Part shown: one piece after another, positions 25,212 through 33,539 of the stretch
Layout of the letters: each line of letters opens with the position of its first letter
Numbering within the stretch: the stretch's first letter is position 1
Source of the DNA: Streptomyces sp. NBC_00443
GTDB taxonomy: Bacteria; Actinomycetota; Actinomycetes; Streptomycetales; Streptomycetaceae
DNA length: 64,000 nt
Direction of reading: 5' to 3'
Assembly: GCF_036014175.1 (NCBI RefSeq)
Contig: NZ_CP107917.1
Coordinates: 6,820,001 to 6,884,000 of the forward strand
Made by a program: the position numbers and the translations under genes
The notes under the pieces: generated by a model
The model's database searches: none
What the model saw: only the letters and a program-made list of their open reading frames with translations
What the model was told of the DNA's origin: nothing

Positions 25212-27104
25212 TTACCGCGCCCCCGACGTCTCCGGCCGGACCGTGCCCGGCTTCTCCAGCGGGACGTCCTGCCCGTCCGTGCCCACGACCTTGCGGTCCC
25301 CGAGCGGCTTGTCCAGCTGCACGCTCTTGTGGAACACCTTGGCGATCAGGATGCAGACCTTGTCCGGCTGCGACGTCTCGGTCACCCGGACCGTCACCTC
25401 GTCGCCGCTCTCGCTCGCCGTCACCTTGTAGTCGGCGCACACACCGCCCGTGAAGGCCACGGTCAGCTCCCTGCCGTCGACGGTGTAGCCGTCCACACCC
25501 ACGTTCCTCGTGACCGGCGCCGACGTCGACTCGTCCTTGGGTCCGGACGGCCGCGGGCTCGGCTGAGCGGGCGGCTCCTGGGACGGCGTGGTCGACACCA
25601 GGTACTTCGGGTCGATCGCCGGATGCGTCACGGTGAAGCTGTCCTTCGCGCCCGGCGCCCGCACCTCGAACAGCCAGGACGGCACCAGCGCCTGCCGCGT
25701 GTCGACGTAGTGCGAGGCGAGCCCGAACACGGCCTTCTCGACCGTGAGGGTGTCCTTGGCCGGCGTGCCCGCGCCGGTATCGGTCCCCCGACCGGGCGAA
25801 GCCTCCGAACCGGAGGAGCCGCAGGGCGCCTCATCGCGGTCCTTCAGCGGTACGGGGCTGGCGCAGCCGCCGATGCCCATCCGGCCGTCGGTCCCCGGCG
25901 CCGCGTTCATCAGCCCGAGCGTCTTCTCGGCGTCCAGCACGGGGTACGTGTCCCCCTTCACCGGGGCCGCCAACTGGCCGCTGCCGCCGACCACTTCGCC
26001 CAGGGTGTTCACGGTCACCCCGGTCGTCCAGCCGTACGTGGGCAGACCGCCGACCACAGGGCTCGCGTTGACGACCCGCCGGCCGCCCATGAGCTGGCTC
26101 GCGTCGAGCTTCGCGTCATCCTGACCCACCGCCTTGAGGACCGGCGCGGCGGCCTTCTTCGCGGCGGCCTCGCTCACCGGGTCGCCCCCGGGGTCGGCCG
26201 AGTCCTTCGAGCAGGTGGTGGCGGACCGGCAGTCATCGGTGCCGGGTGCGTAGCTGTAGAAGGTCCAGGTCCCGGGCGCCTGCTTGTTCACCTGGAGGCT
26301 GGGCCCCGTCCCGTCCTTCGCCCCGACCCGCCAGGTCTGCCCCTGCGCGACCGGCGACCCGTCCACCCCGAGCGCGTCGGCCAGCCGGGCCACGGCGTCG
26401 GCACCGACCTCGCCGCCGGCCCGGTACACGGGCGCCGAGCCGGGTCCGTCCGCCAGGTCCCCGTCGGCCTTGTAGGTGACGCCGTACGGGTTCGGCTCGC
26501 CGGGCGCGATGCCGTTCGTGCCGCCGCCCTCGGTGTAGCCGTCGAGGTGGAGTGGCGGGGGAGTGTCCTCGTCGGCGGCCCCGGACGTCGTACCGCCGTC
26601 CGAACCCCCGGACGCGTTCGCGGCGAGGTAGGCCCCGCCGCCTCCGACGAGCAGTACGGCGGCGGCGACCGACGCGATGATCGCGGGGGAGCGGCGTCGG
26701 CTCGAACCGCCGGCTCCGTCGTCATCGGCAGCGGCACGGGCGGCAGCGGTGGGATCCGGTCCGGCGGAGCTGGTCGGCTCCGAGTCCACAGCGGCAACGG
26801 GCGCCGCTGCCTCCGCGTCCCCGGCCTGCTCCCCACCGGCGGCGCCGCTGTCGCTTTCCGCACCGTCGCGCTCGCCGTCGGTCCGGCCGGCCTCGGCGTC
26901 GCGCCCGGTCCCGCCGTCCTCCGCCTCGCCGTCGGACTCGTGGCCCCCGGCATCGCGCTCGCCCCCGGCTCCGGGAACGGCGGTGCCGTCCGCCACGGCG
27001 CCGGACGCCTCGGTACCCGCGGCGCCCTTCTCCTGCCGGGTGCCCTGCTCCTCGGCGGAGCCGTCGGCGCCCGTGTCGTCGTTCTCGGGTCGCTCGGTGT
27101 TCAC
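25212..27104 (-). CDS. Single-span membrane-anchored hypothetical protein with long acidic N terminus
   Basis: The 630-residue protein starts at GTG 27104 (AAGGAG 8 bases upstream). Residues 1-135 are a low-complexity acidic Gly/Ala/Glu/Asp stretch, residues 140-163 form one membrane helix (SPAIIASVAAAVLLVGGGGAY), and the remaining ~465 residues are extracytoplasmic with paired Cys motifs (DDCRSATTCSKDSADPGG; GIGGCASPVPLKDRDEAPC) suggesting disulfides. The function is unknown. A membrane protein of unknown function occupies a comparable place next to erpA and the pfkB kinase in M. tuberculosis, from memory; equivalence is inferred. Confidence 0.8.
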   Translation of the reverse strand: MNTERPENDDTGADGSAEEQGTRQEKGAAGTEASGAVADGTAVPGAGGERDAGGHESDGEAEDGGTGRDAEAGRTDGERDGAESDSGAAGGEQAGDAEAAAPVAAVDSEPTSSAGPDPTAAARAAADDDGAGGSSRRRSPAIIASVAAAVLLVGGGGAYLAANASGGSDGGTTSGAADEDTPPPLHLDGYTEGGGTNGIAPGEPNPYGVTYKADGDLADGPGSAPVYRAGGEVGADAVARLADALGVDGSPVAQGQTWRVGAKDGTGPSLQVNKQAPGTWTFYSYAPGTDDCRSATTCSKDSADPGGDPVSEAAAKKAAAPVLKAVGQDDAKLDASQLMGGRRVVNASPVVGGLPTYGWTTGVTVNTLGEVVGGSGQLAAPVKGDTYPVLDAEKTLGLMNAAPGTDGRMGIGGCASPVPLKDRDEAPCGSSGSEASPGRGTDTGAGTPAKDTLTVEKAVFGLASHYVDTRQALVPSWLFEVRAPGAKDSFTVTHPAIDPKYLVSTTPSQEPPAQPSPRPSGPKDESTSAPVTRNVGVDGYTVDGRELTVAFTGGVCADYKVTASESGDEVTVRVTETSQPDKVCILIAKVFHKSVQLDKPLGDRKVVGTDGQDVPLEKPGTVRPETSGAR

Positions 27105-27310
27105 CGCATCGCTCCTTCGGCTGCGCACATGTCCCATGACCCTGACCCGACCCTGTCAAAGGGGAGGGTCTGCCGGGTCGTATCCCGCATCCCCTTTACG
27201 GGGGACAGCGATGGGACGCAGCGGGGGAGCGCACGGTTCCCTGAAGGGCGCCGATTGAGCCGCCGGAATTCGATCGGCCGGCGTAATCCGGATGGATGGC
27301 GTCGTTTCGA

Positions 27311-27520
27311 TCAGTCGCCGTAGTCCGACATCGCGTCCACCAGCCGCGCCGACCTCGGGGGCACGGTCACCCCGTGGATGAGTGACGGGGAGACCGGGCG
27401 GGACAGGACGCGGTCGGGAGCGGCCCAGTGGGGAGCCATCCGCGCGCAGTCACCGAGCAGCGACGCCAGGCCGGCCTCCAGGCCGGCCTGAGTGGTGGCG
27501 CGGACCTCGAATTTCGTCAT
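27311..27520 (-). CDS. Small hypothetical protein (69 aa)
   Basis: A short frame starts MTKFEVRATTQAGLEAGLASLL and continues with PHWAAPDRVLSRPVSPSLIHGVTVPPRSARLVDAM. The codon bias is coding-like and there is no signal or membrane segment. I do not recognise it. It reads leftward between the membrane protein gene and the pfkB kinase. Confidence 0.5.
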   Translation of the reverse strand: MTKFEVRATTQAGLEAGLASLLGDCARMAPHWAAPDRVLSRPVSPSLIHGVTVPPRSARLVDAMSDYGD

Positions 27521-27651
27521 AGCGGCACCGTAGGCACGTGGACACCCGCGAAGAAAGATCTACTATCGGGTAGTTTTGACTGCTTCAGAGTCCAGGTCAC
27601 GAACGGTAGCGTGAACTGTCAACCCATCCTCTTCGCAGGAGACTCCACGCC

Positions 27652-28626
27652 GTGCGCATCGCAGTCACCGGCTCCATCGCCACCGACCACCTCATGACCT
27701 TCCCCGGCCGTTTCACCGACCAGTTCGTCGCGGACCAGATGCACACGGTCTCGCTGTCCTTCCTGGTCGACAACCTGGACGTACGCCGGGGCGGCGTAGG
27801 CGCGAACATCGCCTTCGGCATGGGTCAGCTGGGCACGAAGCCGATCCTCGTCGGCGCCGCGGGCTCCGACTTCGACGAGTACCGGGCCTGGCTTGACCGG
27901 CACGGCGTCGACACCGGGTCGGTCCGCATCTCAGAGACCCTGCACACCGCCCGCTTCGTCTGCACCACCGACGCCGACCACAACCAGATCGGCTCCTTCT
28001 ACACCGGTGCGATGAGCGAGGCCCGCCAGATCGAGCTGAAGACCGTCGCGGACCGCGTGGGCGGCCTCGACCTGGTCCTCATCGGCGCCGACGACCCCGA
28101 GGCCATGCTCCGCCACACGGAGGAGTGCCGCTCCCGCGAGATCCCCTTCGCCGCCGACTTCTCCCAGCAGATCGCCCGCATGAACGGCGACGAGATCCGC
28201 ATACTGCTGGACGGCGCGACGTACCTCTTCTCGAACGAGTACGAGAAGGGCCTCATCGAGTCCAAGACCGGCTGGAGCGACGCGGAGATCCTCTCCAAGG
28301 TCGGCCACCGCGTCACCACCCTCGGCGCGCGGGGCGTGCGCGTCGAGCGGGACGGCGAGGACCCGATCGAGGTCGGCTGTGCCGAGGAGGAGCGCAAGGC
28401 CGACCCCACGGGTGTCGGCGACGCCTTCCGCGCCGGGTTCCTGTCGGGGCTGGCGTGGGGTGTGTCCCTGGAGCGGGCCGCGCAGGTCGGCTGCATGGTC
28501 GCGACGCTGGTCATCGAGACGGTGGGCACGCAGGAGTACCAGCTGCGGCGGGCGCACTTCATGGACCGGTTCACCAAGGCATACGGGCATGACGCGGGTG
28601 AAGAGGTCCGGACGCACCTGGGCTGA
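27652..28626 (+). CDS. pfkB-family carbohydrate/nucleoside kinase (adenosine kinase-like)
   Basis: The 324-residue ribokinase-fold kinase begins MRIAVTGSIATDHLMTFPGRF and contains the substrate-binding GGVGANIAFGMGQLG region and the C-terminal signature DPTGVGDAFRAGFLSGLAW with the catalytic Asp. The start is a GTG with GGAG about 10 bases upstream. In mycobacteria the orthologous position, next to ctaC, holds adenosine kinase AdoK, so adenosine is a likely substrate; this is inference from synteny and not proven by sequence. GC-rich codons look native. Confidence 0.88.
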   Translation: MRIAVTGSIATDHLMTFPGRFTDQFVADQMHTVSLSFLVDNLDVRRGGVGANIAFGMGQLGTKPILVGAAGSDFDEYRAWLDRHGVDTGSVRISETLHTARFVCTTDADHNQIGSFYTGAMSEARQIELKTVADRVGGLDLVLIGADDPEAMLRHTEECRSREIPFAADFSQQIARMNGDEIRILLDGATYLFSNEYEKGLIESKTGWSDAEILSKVGHRVTTLGARGVRVERDGEDPIEVGCAEEERKADPTGVGDAFRAGFLSGLAWGVSLERAAQVGCMVATLVIETVGTQEYQLRRAHFMDRFTKAYGHDAGEEVRTHLG

Positions 28627-28653
28627 TCCCGCGGCAGTTCGCCGACAGGGCGT

Positions 28654-30030
28654 TCAGGCCACCCGGCGGACGAGGTACGCCGTTCCTCGCTCCGCCGGCT
28701 CCTCGCCCATGTACTCCTGCCCCCGCATCTCGCACCACGCCGGGATGTCCAGGCGGGCCGCCTCGTCGTCGGCGAGGACGCGCACGGTGCCGCCGACCGG
28801 TACCTCGCCGATGACCTTGGCAAGCTCGATGACCGGGAGCGGGCAGAGCTTGCCGAGGGCGTCCACGACCAGGACGTCCTCCCGTACGACCGTGCTGGGC
28901 ACCGGCGCCCCCAGCTTCTCCCGCACCCCCGCCACGGCAGCCGGCAGCACCTCCAGGAACCGCTCGACGTCCTCCTCCGCCGTCCCGAACGCCAGGGACA
29001 CCCGCACGTTCCCCTCGCTCAGCACGCCCATCGCCTTCAGCACATGGCTGGGCGTCAGCGTGCTGCTCGTGCAGGACGAACCCGAGGAGACCGAGAACCC
29101 GGCGCGGTCCAGCTCGTGCAGCAGGCTCTCCCCGTCCACATAGAGACAGGAGAAGGTGACGATGCCGGGCAGCCGCCGCCCCGGATCGCCGACCACCTCC
29201 ACATCCGGCACCAGCTGCGGCACCCGCGCCCGGATCCGCTCCGTCAGCTCCCGCAGCCGTACCGCCTCTTGGGCCGCCTCCGCCTGCACGGCACGCAGCG
29301 AGGCCGCCGCGGCGACGATCGCCGGGATGTTCTCGAACCCGGGGACCCGCCCCGACTCCCGCTCGTCCGCCGGCCCTTGCGCGGCGAACCGTACGCCCTT
29401 GCGCACGACGAGCAGCCCGACCCCCGACGGACCGCCCCACTTGTGGGCACTCCCGGTCAACACCGACCAGGCGCCCTCGACGCGCCCCCACCCCAGCGAC
29501 TGCGCCGCGTCCACCAGCAGCGGCACCCCGGCCTCCTGGCACAGGGCGGCCGCCTCCGCCACCGGCTGCTCGGTCCCCACCTCGTGGTTGGCCGACTGCA
29601 GACACGCCAGCGCGGTGTCCGCCCGAAGCGCATCCGCATACGTAGGTACGCCCACCGCCCCCGCACGATCCACCGCCACCCGAGTGACCGTCCCCCCGTC
29701 GCCCTCGTGCGCGTCAGCCGCATGGAGCACAGAGGAGTGTTCGACCGCAGACACGATCAGGTGGCGTCCGACGCGCCGCCGCCCCGCCAACACCCCGGCG
29801 ACACCCGAGTGGACGGCTTTCGTCCCCGATGAGGTGAACACCAACTCGTCGGCCCGGCACCCCACAGCCTCCGCAGCGGCCTCCCGAGCCGCGTCCAGCA
29901 GCATCCGCGCCCGCCGCCCTTCCCGGTAAAGACGGGCAGGATCGGCCCACCCCTCATCAAGGGAGGCCTGAAGGGCCTGCCGGGCAACAGGATGAAGAGG
30001 AGCACTGGAAGCAGCGTCGAAGTAACTCAC
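28654..30030 (-). CDS. Cysteine desulfurase fused to a TusA-like sulfurtransferase domain
   Basis: The 458-residue protein has an N-terminal class V PLP fold of ~380 residues: PLP Lys in SAHKWGGPSGVGLL and catalytic Cys in SVSSGSSCTSSTLTPS. The C-terminal ~75 residues are TusA-like: VVDALGKLCPLPVIELAK with the active Cys in the CPxP motif, then GTVRVLADDEAARLDIPAWC. A desulfurase would hand a persulfide sulfur to TusA within one chain. Start GTG 30030. It is divergent from ctaC, and the CuA/Fe-S respiratory genes follow. The downstream acceptor is not known; tRNA thiolation or cofactor sulfur supply are options. Confidence 0.92.
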   Translation of the reverse strand: MSYFDAASSAPLHPVARQALQASLDEGWADPARLYREGRRARMLLDAAREAAAEAVGCRADELVFTSSGTKAVHSGVAGVLAGRRRVGRHLIVSAVEHSSVLHAADAHEGDGGTVTRVAVDRAGAVGVPTYADALRADTALACLQSANHEVGTEQPVAEAAALCQEAGVPLLVDAAQSLGWGRVEGAWSVLTGSAHKWGGPSGVGLLVVRKGVRFAAQGPADERESGRVPGFENIPAIVAAAASLRAVQAEAAQEAVRLRELTERIRARVPQLVPDVEVVGDPGRRLPGIVTFSCLYVDGESLLHELDRAGFSVSSGSSCTSSTLTPSHVLKAMGVLSEGNVRVSLAFGTAEEDVERFLEVLPAAVAGVREKLGAPVPSTVVREDVLVVDALGKLCPLPVIELAKVIGEVPVGGTVRVLADDEAARLDIPAWCEMRGQEYMGEEPAERGTAYLVRRVA

Positions 30031-30058
30031 ACAGCAACGCTAGAACGTCCGGCACCAG

Positions 30059-30140
30059 GAGCGCCCCAAAGGGGCGCGGGGCTGTGACATCTACGGCTCG
30101 CCGCGGGGCGCGATCTGCGACAAACAACCCGCAGCCGCCA
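30059..30140. repeat. Dispersed intergenic repeat copy 1
   Basis: The stretch GCGCCCCAAAGGGGCGCGGG, then GCTGTGACAT, CGGCTCGCCGCGGGGCGCGA and CCCGCAGCCGCC, is a form of a repeat seen across Streptomyces intergenic DNA. It contains a palindrome (GCGCCCC/GGGGCGC). A diverged second copy is at 43691-43780. It lies between the divergent desulfurase and ctaC genes, in a 282-base gap with no gene. Confidence 0.6.
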
Positions 30141-30312
30141 AACAAGCGAACCACCCCACCCCATAGGCACCCCTCCCCGCGAACCCTCGGAGAGCGTCGG
30201 CTAGGGTTTGGTCCGCATAAACATCCAAACCCCTGCCCGACGCAGGGCGGCGACCGACCAGCGAGAAGGCCGCAGCCGATCCGCGCGGGCGAGACTCTCG
30301 GGAAGGCGCTAC

Positions 30313-31278
30313 GTGAGTCCCAACGGCTCCGACCGCTCGCCGCGGCGCCCGATGCGGCGGAAGCTGCTGCAGGCAATGACTGCGGGCCTGGTCCTGGCTA
30401 CAGCCACCGGTTGCTCGTACAACTGGGAGGACTTCCCCCGTCTTGGTATGCCCACCCCGACCACGGAAGAGGCTCCGCGGATCCTCTCCCTGTGGCAGGG
30501 GTCGTGGGCGGCCGCGCTCGCCACAGGCGTGCTGGTCTGGGGCCTGATCCTGTGGAGCACCGTCTTCCACCGGCGCAGCCGCACCAAGGTCGAAGTTCCT
30601 CCGCAGACCCGGTACAACATGCCGATCGAGGCGCTGTACACGGTGGTCCCGCTCATCATCGTCTCGGTGCTCTTCTACTTCACGGCCCGCGACGAGACGA
30701 AGCTGCTCAGCCTCAAGGACAAGCCCGACCTCACGGTCAACGTTGTGGGCTATCAGTGGAGCTGGGCCTTCAACTACGTCCAGCCCGTCGACGGTTCCAC
30801 GGGTAATGCGAAGACCGACAAGAACCTGGCGGCCATTCCGGACCGGTTCAAGGAGGACTTCCCGGCGAACGCGGGCGGTGTCTACGACGCCGGTACCCCC
30901 GGCAGCCGGAACCCCCAGACGGGCAACCCCGGCCCCACCCTGTGGCTGCCCAAGGGCAAGACGGTCCGCTTCGTCCTCACCTCGCGTGACGTCATCCACT
31001 CCTTCTGGGTGGTGCCGTTCCTGATGAAGCAGGACGTCATCCCGGGCCACACCAACGCCTTCGAGGTGACCCCCAACAAGGAGGGCACCTTCCTGGGCAA
31101 GTGCGCCGAGCTGTGCGGCGTCGACCACTCCCGGATGCTGTTCAACGTGAAGGTCGTCTCCCCCGAGCGCTACGAGCAGCACCTCAAGGACCTCGCCAAG
31201 AAGGGGCAGACCGGTTACGTTCCCGCCGGCATCGCGCAGACGAGCCACGAGAAGAACCGGGAGACGAACAACCTGTGA
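30313..31278 (+). CDS. ctaC: Cytochrome c oxidase subunit II
   Basis: The 321-residue aa3 oxidase subunit carries a lipoprotein signal (LVLATATGCSYNWEDF), two membrane helices (SWAAALATGVLVWGLILW; TVVPLIIVSVLFYF) and a periplasmic cupredoxin domain with the CuA site CAELCGVDHSRM (CxExCxxxHxxM). It accepts electrons from cytochrome cc (QcrC) in the bcc-aa3 supercomplex. GTG 30313 has GGAAGG 7 bases upstream. Its stop overlaps the start of ctaD. Confidence 0.97.
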   Translation: MSPNGSDRSPRRPMRRKLLQAMTAGLVLATATGCSYNWEDFPRLGMPTPTTEEAPRILSLWQGSWAAALATGVLVWGLILWSTVFHRRSRTKVEVPPQTRYNMPIEALYTVVPLIIVSVLFYFTARDETKLLSLKDKPDLTVNVVGYQWSWAFNYVQPVDGSTGNAKTDKNLAAIPDRFKEDFPANAGGVYDAGTPGSRNPQTGNPGPTLWLPKGKTVRFVLTSRDVIHSFWVVPFLMKQDVIPGHTNAFEVTPNKEGTFLGKCAELCGVDHSRMLFNVKVVSPERYEQHLKDLAKKGQTGYVPAGIAQTSHEKNRETNNL

Positions 31279-33014
31279 GCATCCTCAACGAACCCCAGGG
31301 TGCCGCGGCAGCAGCTGAGGACTCGTACGAGAACGAGCTGCCGGTCCGGCGCAGGCAACCCGGCAACGTCGTGGTCAAGTGGCTCACCACCACCGACCAC
31401 AAGACGATCGGAACGCTGTACCTCGTCACGTCGTTCGCGTTCTTCGTGATCGGCGGCGTGATGGCGCTGTTCATGCGCGCCGAGCTCGCCCGGCCGGGTC
31501 TGCAGATCATGTCGAACGAGCAGTTCAACCAGGCGTTCACGATGCACGGCACGATCATGCTGCTGATGTTCGCGACGCCGCTGTTCGCCGGCTTCGCGAA
31601 CTGGATCATGCCGCTGCAGATCGGCGCGCCGGATGTGGCGTTCCCGCGGCTGAACATGTTCGCCTACTGGCTGTACCTGTTCGGCTCGCTCATCGCGGTC
31701 GGCGGCTTCCTCACCCCGAGCGGCGCGGCCGACTTCGGCTGGTTCGCCTACAGCCCGCTGTCGGACGCGGTCCGCAGCCCGGGCATCGGCGCCGACATGT
31801 GGATCATGGGTCTGGCCTTCTCCGGCTTCGGCACCATCCTCGGCTCGGTCAACTTCATCACCACGATCATCTGCATGCGCGCCCCCGGCATGACCATGTT
31901 CCGCATGCCGATCTTCGTGTGGAACGTGCTGCTGACGGCCGTCCTGGTCCTGCTCGCCTTCCCCGTCCTCGCGGCGGCACTGTTCGCGCTGGAGGCGGAC
32001 CGCAAGTTCGGCGCCCACATCTTCGATGCCGCCAACGGCGGGGCCTTGCTATGGCAACACCTCTTCTGGTTCTTCGGCCATCCAGAGGTGTACATCATCG
32101 CCCTGCCATTCTTCGGAATCATTTCCGAAGTGATTCCGGTCTTCTCCCGCAAGCCGATGTTCGGCTACATGGGTCTGATCGCGGCGACCATCGCGATCGC
32201 GGGTCTGTCCGTGACGGTGTGGGCGCACCACATGTACGTCACAGGCGGCGTACTACTGCCGTTCTTCTCCTTCATGACGTTCCTCATCGCCGTACCAACA
32301 GGCGTGAAGTTCTTCAACTGGATCGGCACGATGTGGAAGGGCTCGTTGTCCTTCGAGACACCGATGCTCTGGGCGGTCGGCTTCCTGATCACCTTCACCT
32401 TCGGTGGTCTGACCGGTGTCATCCTGGCCTCACCGCCACTGGACTTCCACGTGTCCGACTCGTACTTCGTCGTCGCCCACTTCCACTACGTCGTCTTCGG
32501 CACCGTCGTCTTCGCGATGTTCGCCGGGTTCCACTTCTGGTGGCCGAAGATGACCGGCAAGATGCTCGACGAGCGCCTGGGCAAGATGACCTTCTGGACG
32601 CTGTTCGTCGGCTTCCACGGCACCTTCCTGGTGCAGCACTGGCTCGGTGCCGAGGGCATGCCGCGTCGTTACGCGGACTACCTCGCGGCCGACGGCTTCA
32701 CCGCCCTGAACACGATCTCGACGATCAGCTCGTTCGTGCTCGGCGCGTCGCTGCTGCCGTTCTTCTACAACGTGTGGAAGACCGCCAAGTACGGCAAGAA
32801 GGTCGAGGTCGACGACCCGTGGGGCTACGGCCGCTCGCTGGAGTGGGCGACGTCCTGCCCGCCGCCGCGGCACAACTTCCTCACTCTGCCGCGGATCCGT
32901 TCCGAATCCCCGGCGTTCGACCTGCATCACCCTGAGATCGCCGCTCTCGACCAGCTCGAGAACGCCCCTCACGGTGAGAAGGCTCTGGCTGGTGGCAAGG
33001 AGGCCGGCAAGTGA
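31275..33014 (+). CDS. ctaD: Cytochrome c oxidase subunit I
   Basis: The 579-residue, 12-helix catalytic subunit of aa3 oxidase has the heme-copper signature WFFGHPEVYIIALPFFG with the HPEVY motif, WAHHMYVTGG, and HFHYVVFG near the C-terminal hemes. The N terminus (VSILNEPQGAAAA, starting GTG 31275) overlaps the ctaC stop by 4 bases (GTGA). The N-terminal ~60 residues before the first helix are hydrophilic. Confidence 0.97.
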   Translation: MSILNEPQGAAAAAEDSYENELPVRRRQPGNVVVKWLTTTDHKTIGTLYLVTSFAFFVIGGVMALFMRAELARPGLQIMSNEQFNQAFTMHGTIMLLMFATPLFAGFANWIMPLQIGAPDVAFPRLNMFAYWLYLFGSLIAVGGFLTPSGAADFGWFAYSPLSDAVRSPGIGADMWIMGLAFSGFGTILGSVNFITTIICMRAPGMTMFRMPIFVWNVLLTAVLVLLAFPVLAAALFALEADRKFGAHIFDAANGGALLWQHLFWFFGHPEVYIIALPFFGIISEVIPVFSRKPMFGYMGLIAATIAIAGLSVTVWAHHMYVTGGVLLPFFSFMTFLIAVPTGVKFFNWIGTMWKGSLSFETPMLWAVGFLITFTFGGLTGVILASPPLDFHVSDSYFVVAHFHYVVFGTVVFAMFAGFHFWWPKMTGKMLDERLGKMTFWTLFVGFHGTFLVQHWLGAEGMPRRYADYLAADGFTALNTISTISSFVLGASLLPFFYNVWKTAKYGKKVEVDDPWGYGRSLEWATSCPPPRHNFLTLPRIRSESPAFDLHHPEIAALDQLENAPHGEKALAGGKEAGK

Positions 33015-33409
33015 AGATCCAGGGCAGGATGTTCATGTGGCTGAGCTTCTTCGTGCTCGCCATGGCGGTTGTCTACGGCGTCTGGTCGAAGGAGCCGGCC
33101 GGCACCACGGCCCTCTTCCTGGCCTTCGGTCTGTGCATCATGATCGGCTTCTACCTGGGCTTCACCGCCCGGCGGGTCGACGCGGGTGCGCAGGACAACA
33201 AGGAAGCGGATGTGGCGGACGACGCCGGCGAGGTCGGGTTCTTCAGCCCGCACAGCTGGCAGCCGCTCTCCCTCGCGGTCGGAGGCGCCCTCGCCTTCCT
33301 GTCGATCGCGATCGGCTGGTGGCTGATGTACTTCTCGGCGCCGCTGATCCTGATCGGCATCTGGGGCTGGGTCTTCGAGTACTACCGCGGTGAGAGCCGC
33401 ACCCAGTAA
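33011..33409 (+). CDS. ctaF: Cytochrome c oxidase subunit IV (CtaF)
   Basis: The 132-residue subunit has four hydrophobic segments (MFMWLSFFVLAMAVVYGV, ALFLAFGLCIMIGFYLGF, ALAFLSIAIGWWLMYF, PLILIGIWGWVFEYY). It starts GTG 33011 overlapping the ctaD stop (GTGA). It is the actinobacterial subunit IV/CtaF of the aa3 oxidase. A terminator follows at 33431-33463. Confidence 0.92.
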   Translation: MKIQGRMFMWLSFFVLAMAVVYGVWSKEPAGTTALFLAFGLCIMIGFYLGFTARRVDAGAQDNKEADVADDAGEVGFFSPHSWQPLSLAVGGALAFLSIAIGWWLMYFSAPLILIGIWGWVFEYYRGESRTQ

Positions 33410-33430
33410 CACGAGCTGAGCTCATAGGGG

Positions 33431-33463
33431 CCCGGACATTCCGTCAGGAGTGTCCGGGTTCCT
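33431..33463 (+). terminator. Terminator after ctaCDF
   Basis: CCCGGACA (33431-33438) pairs exactly with TGTCCGGG (33451-33458) across a 12-base loop, followed by a short T/C run. Confidence 0.75.
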
Positions 33464-33539
33464 TCGTTTGCCGTAGCCACGATCACCCGTACGCCTTATC
33501 CGGCGCGCCGCGGCCGACGCTGCTTCCTAGCGTGAGGCC

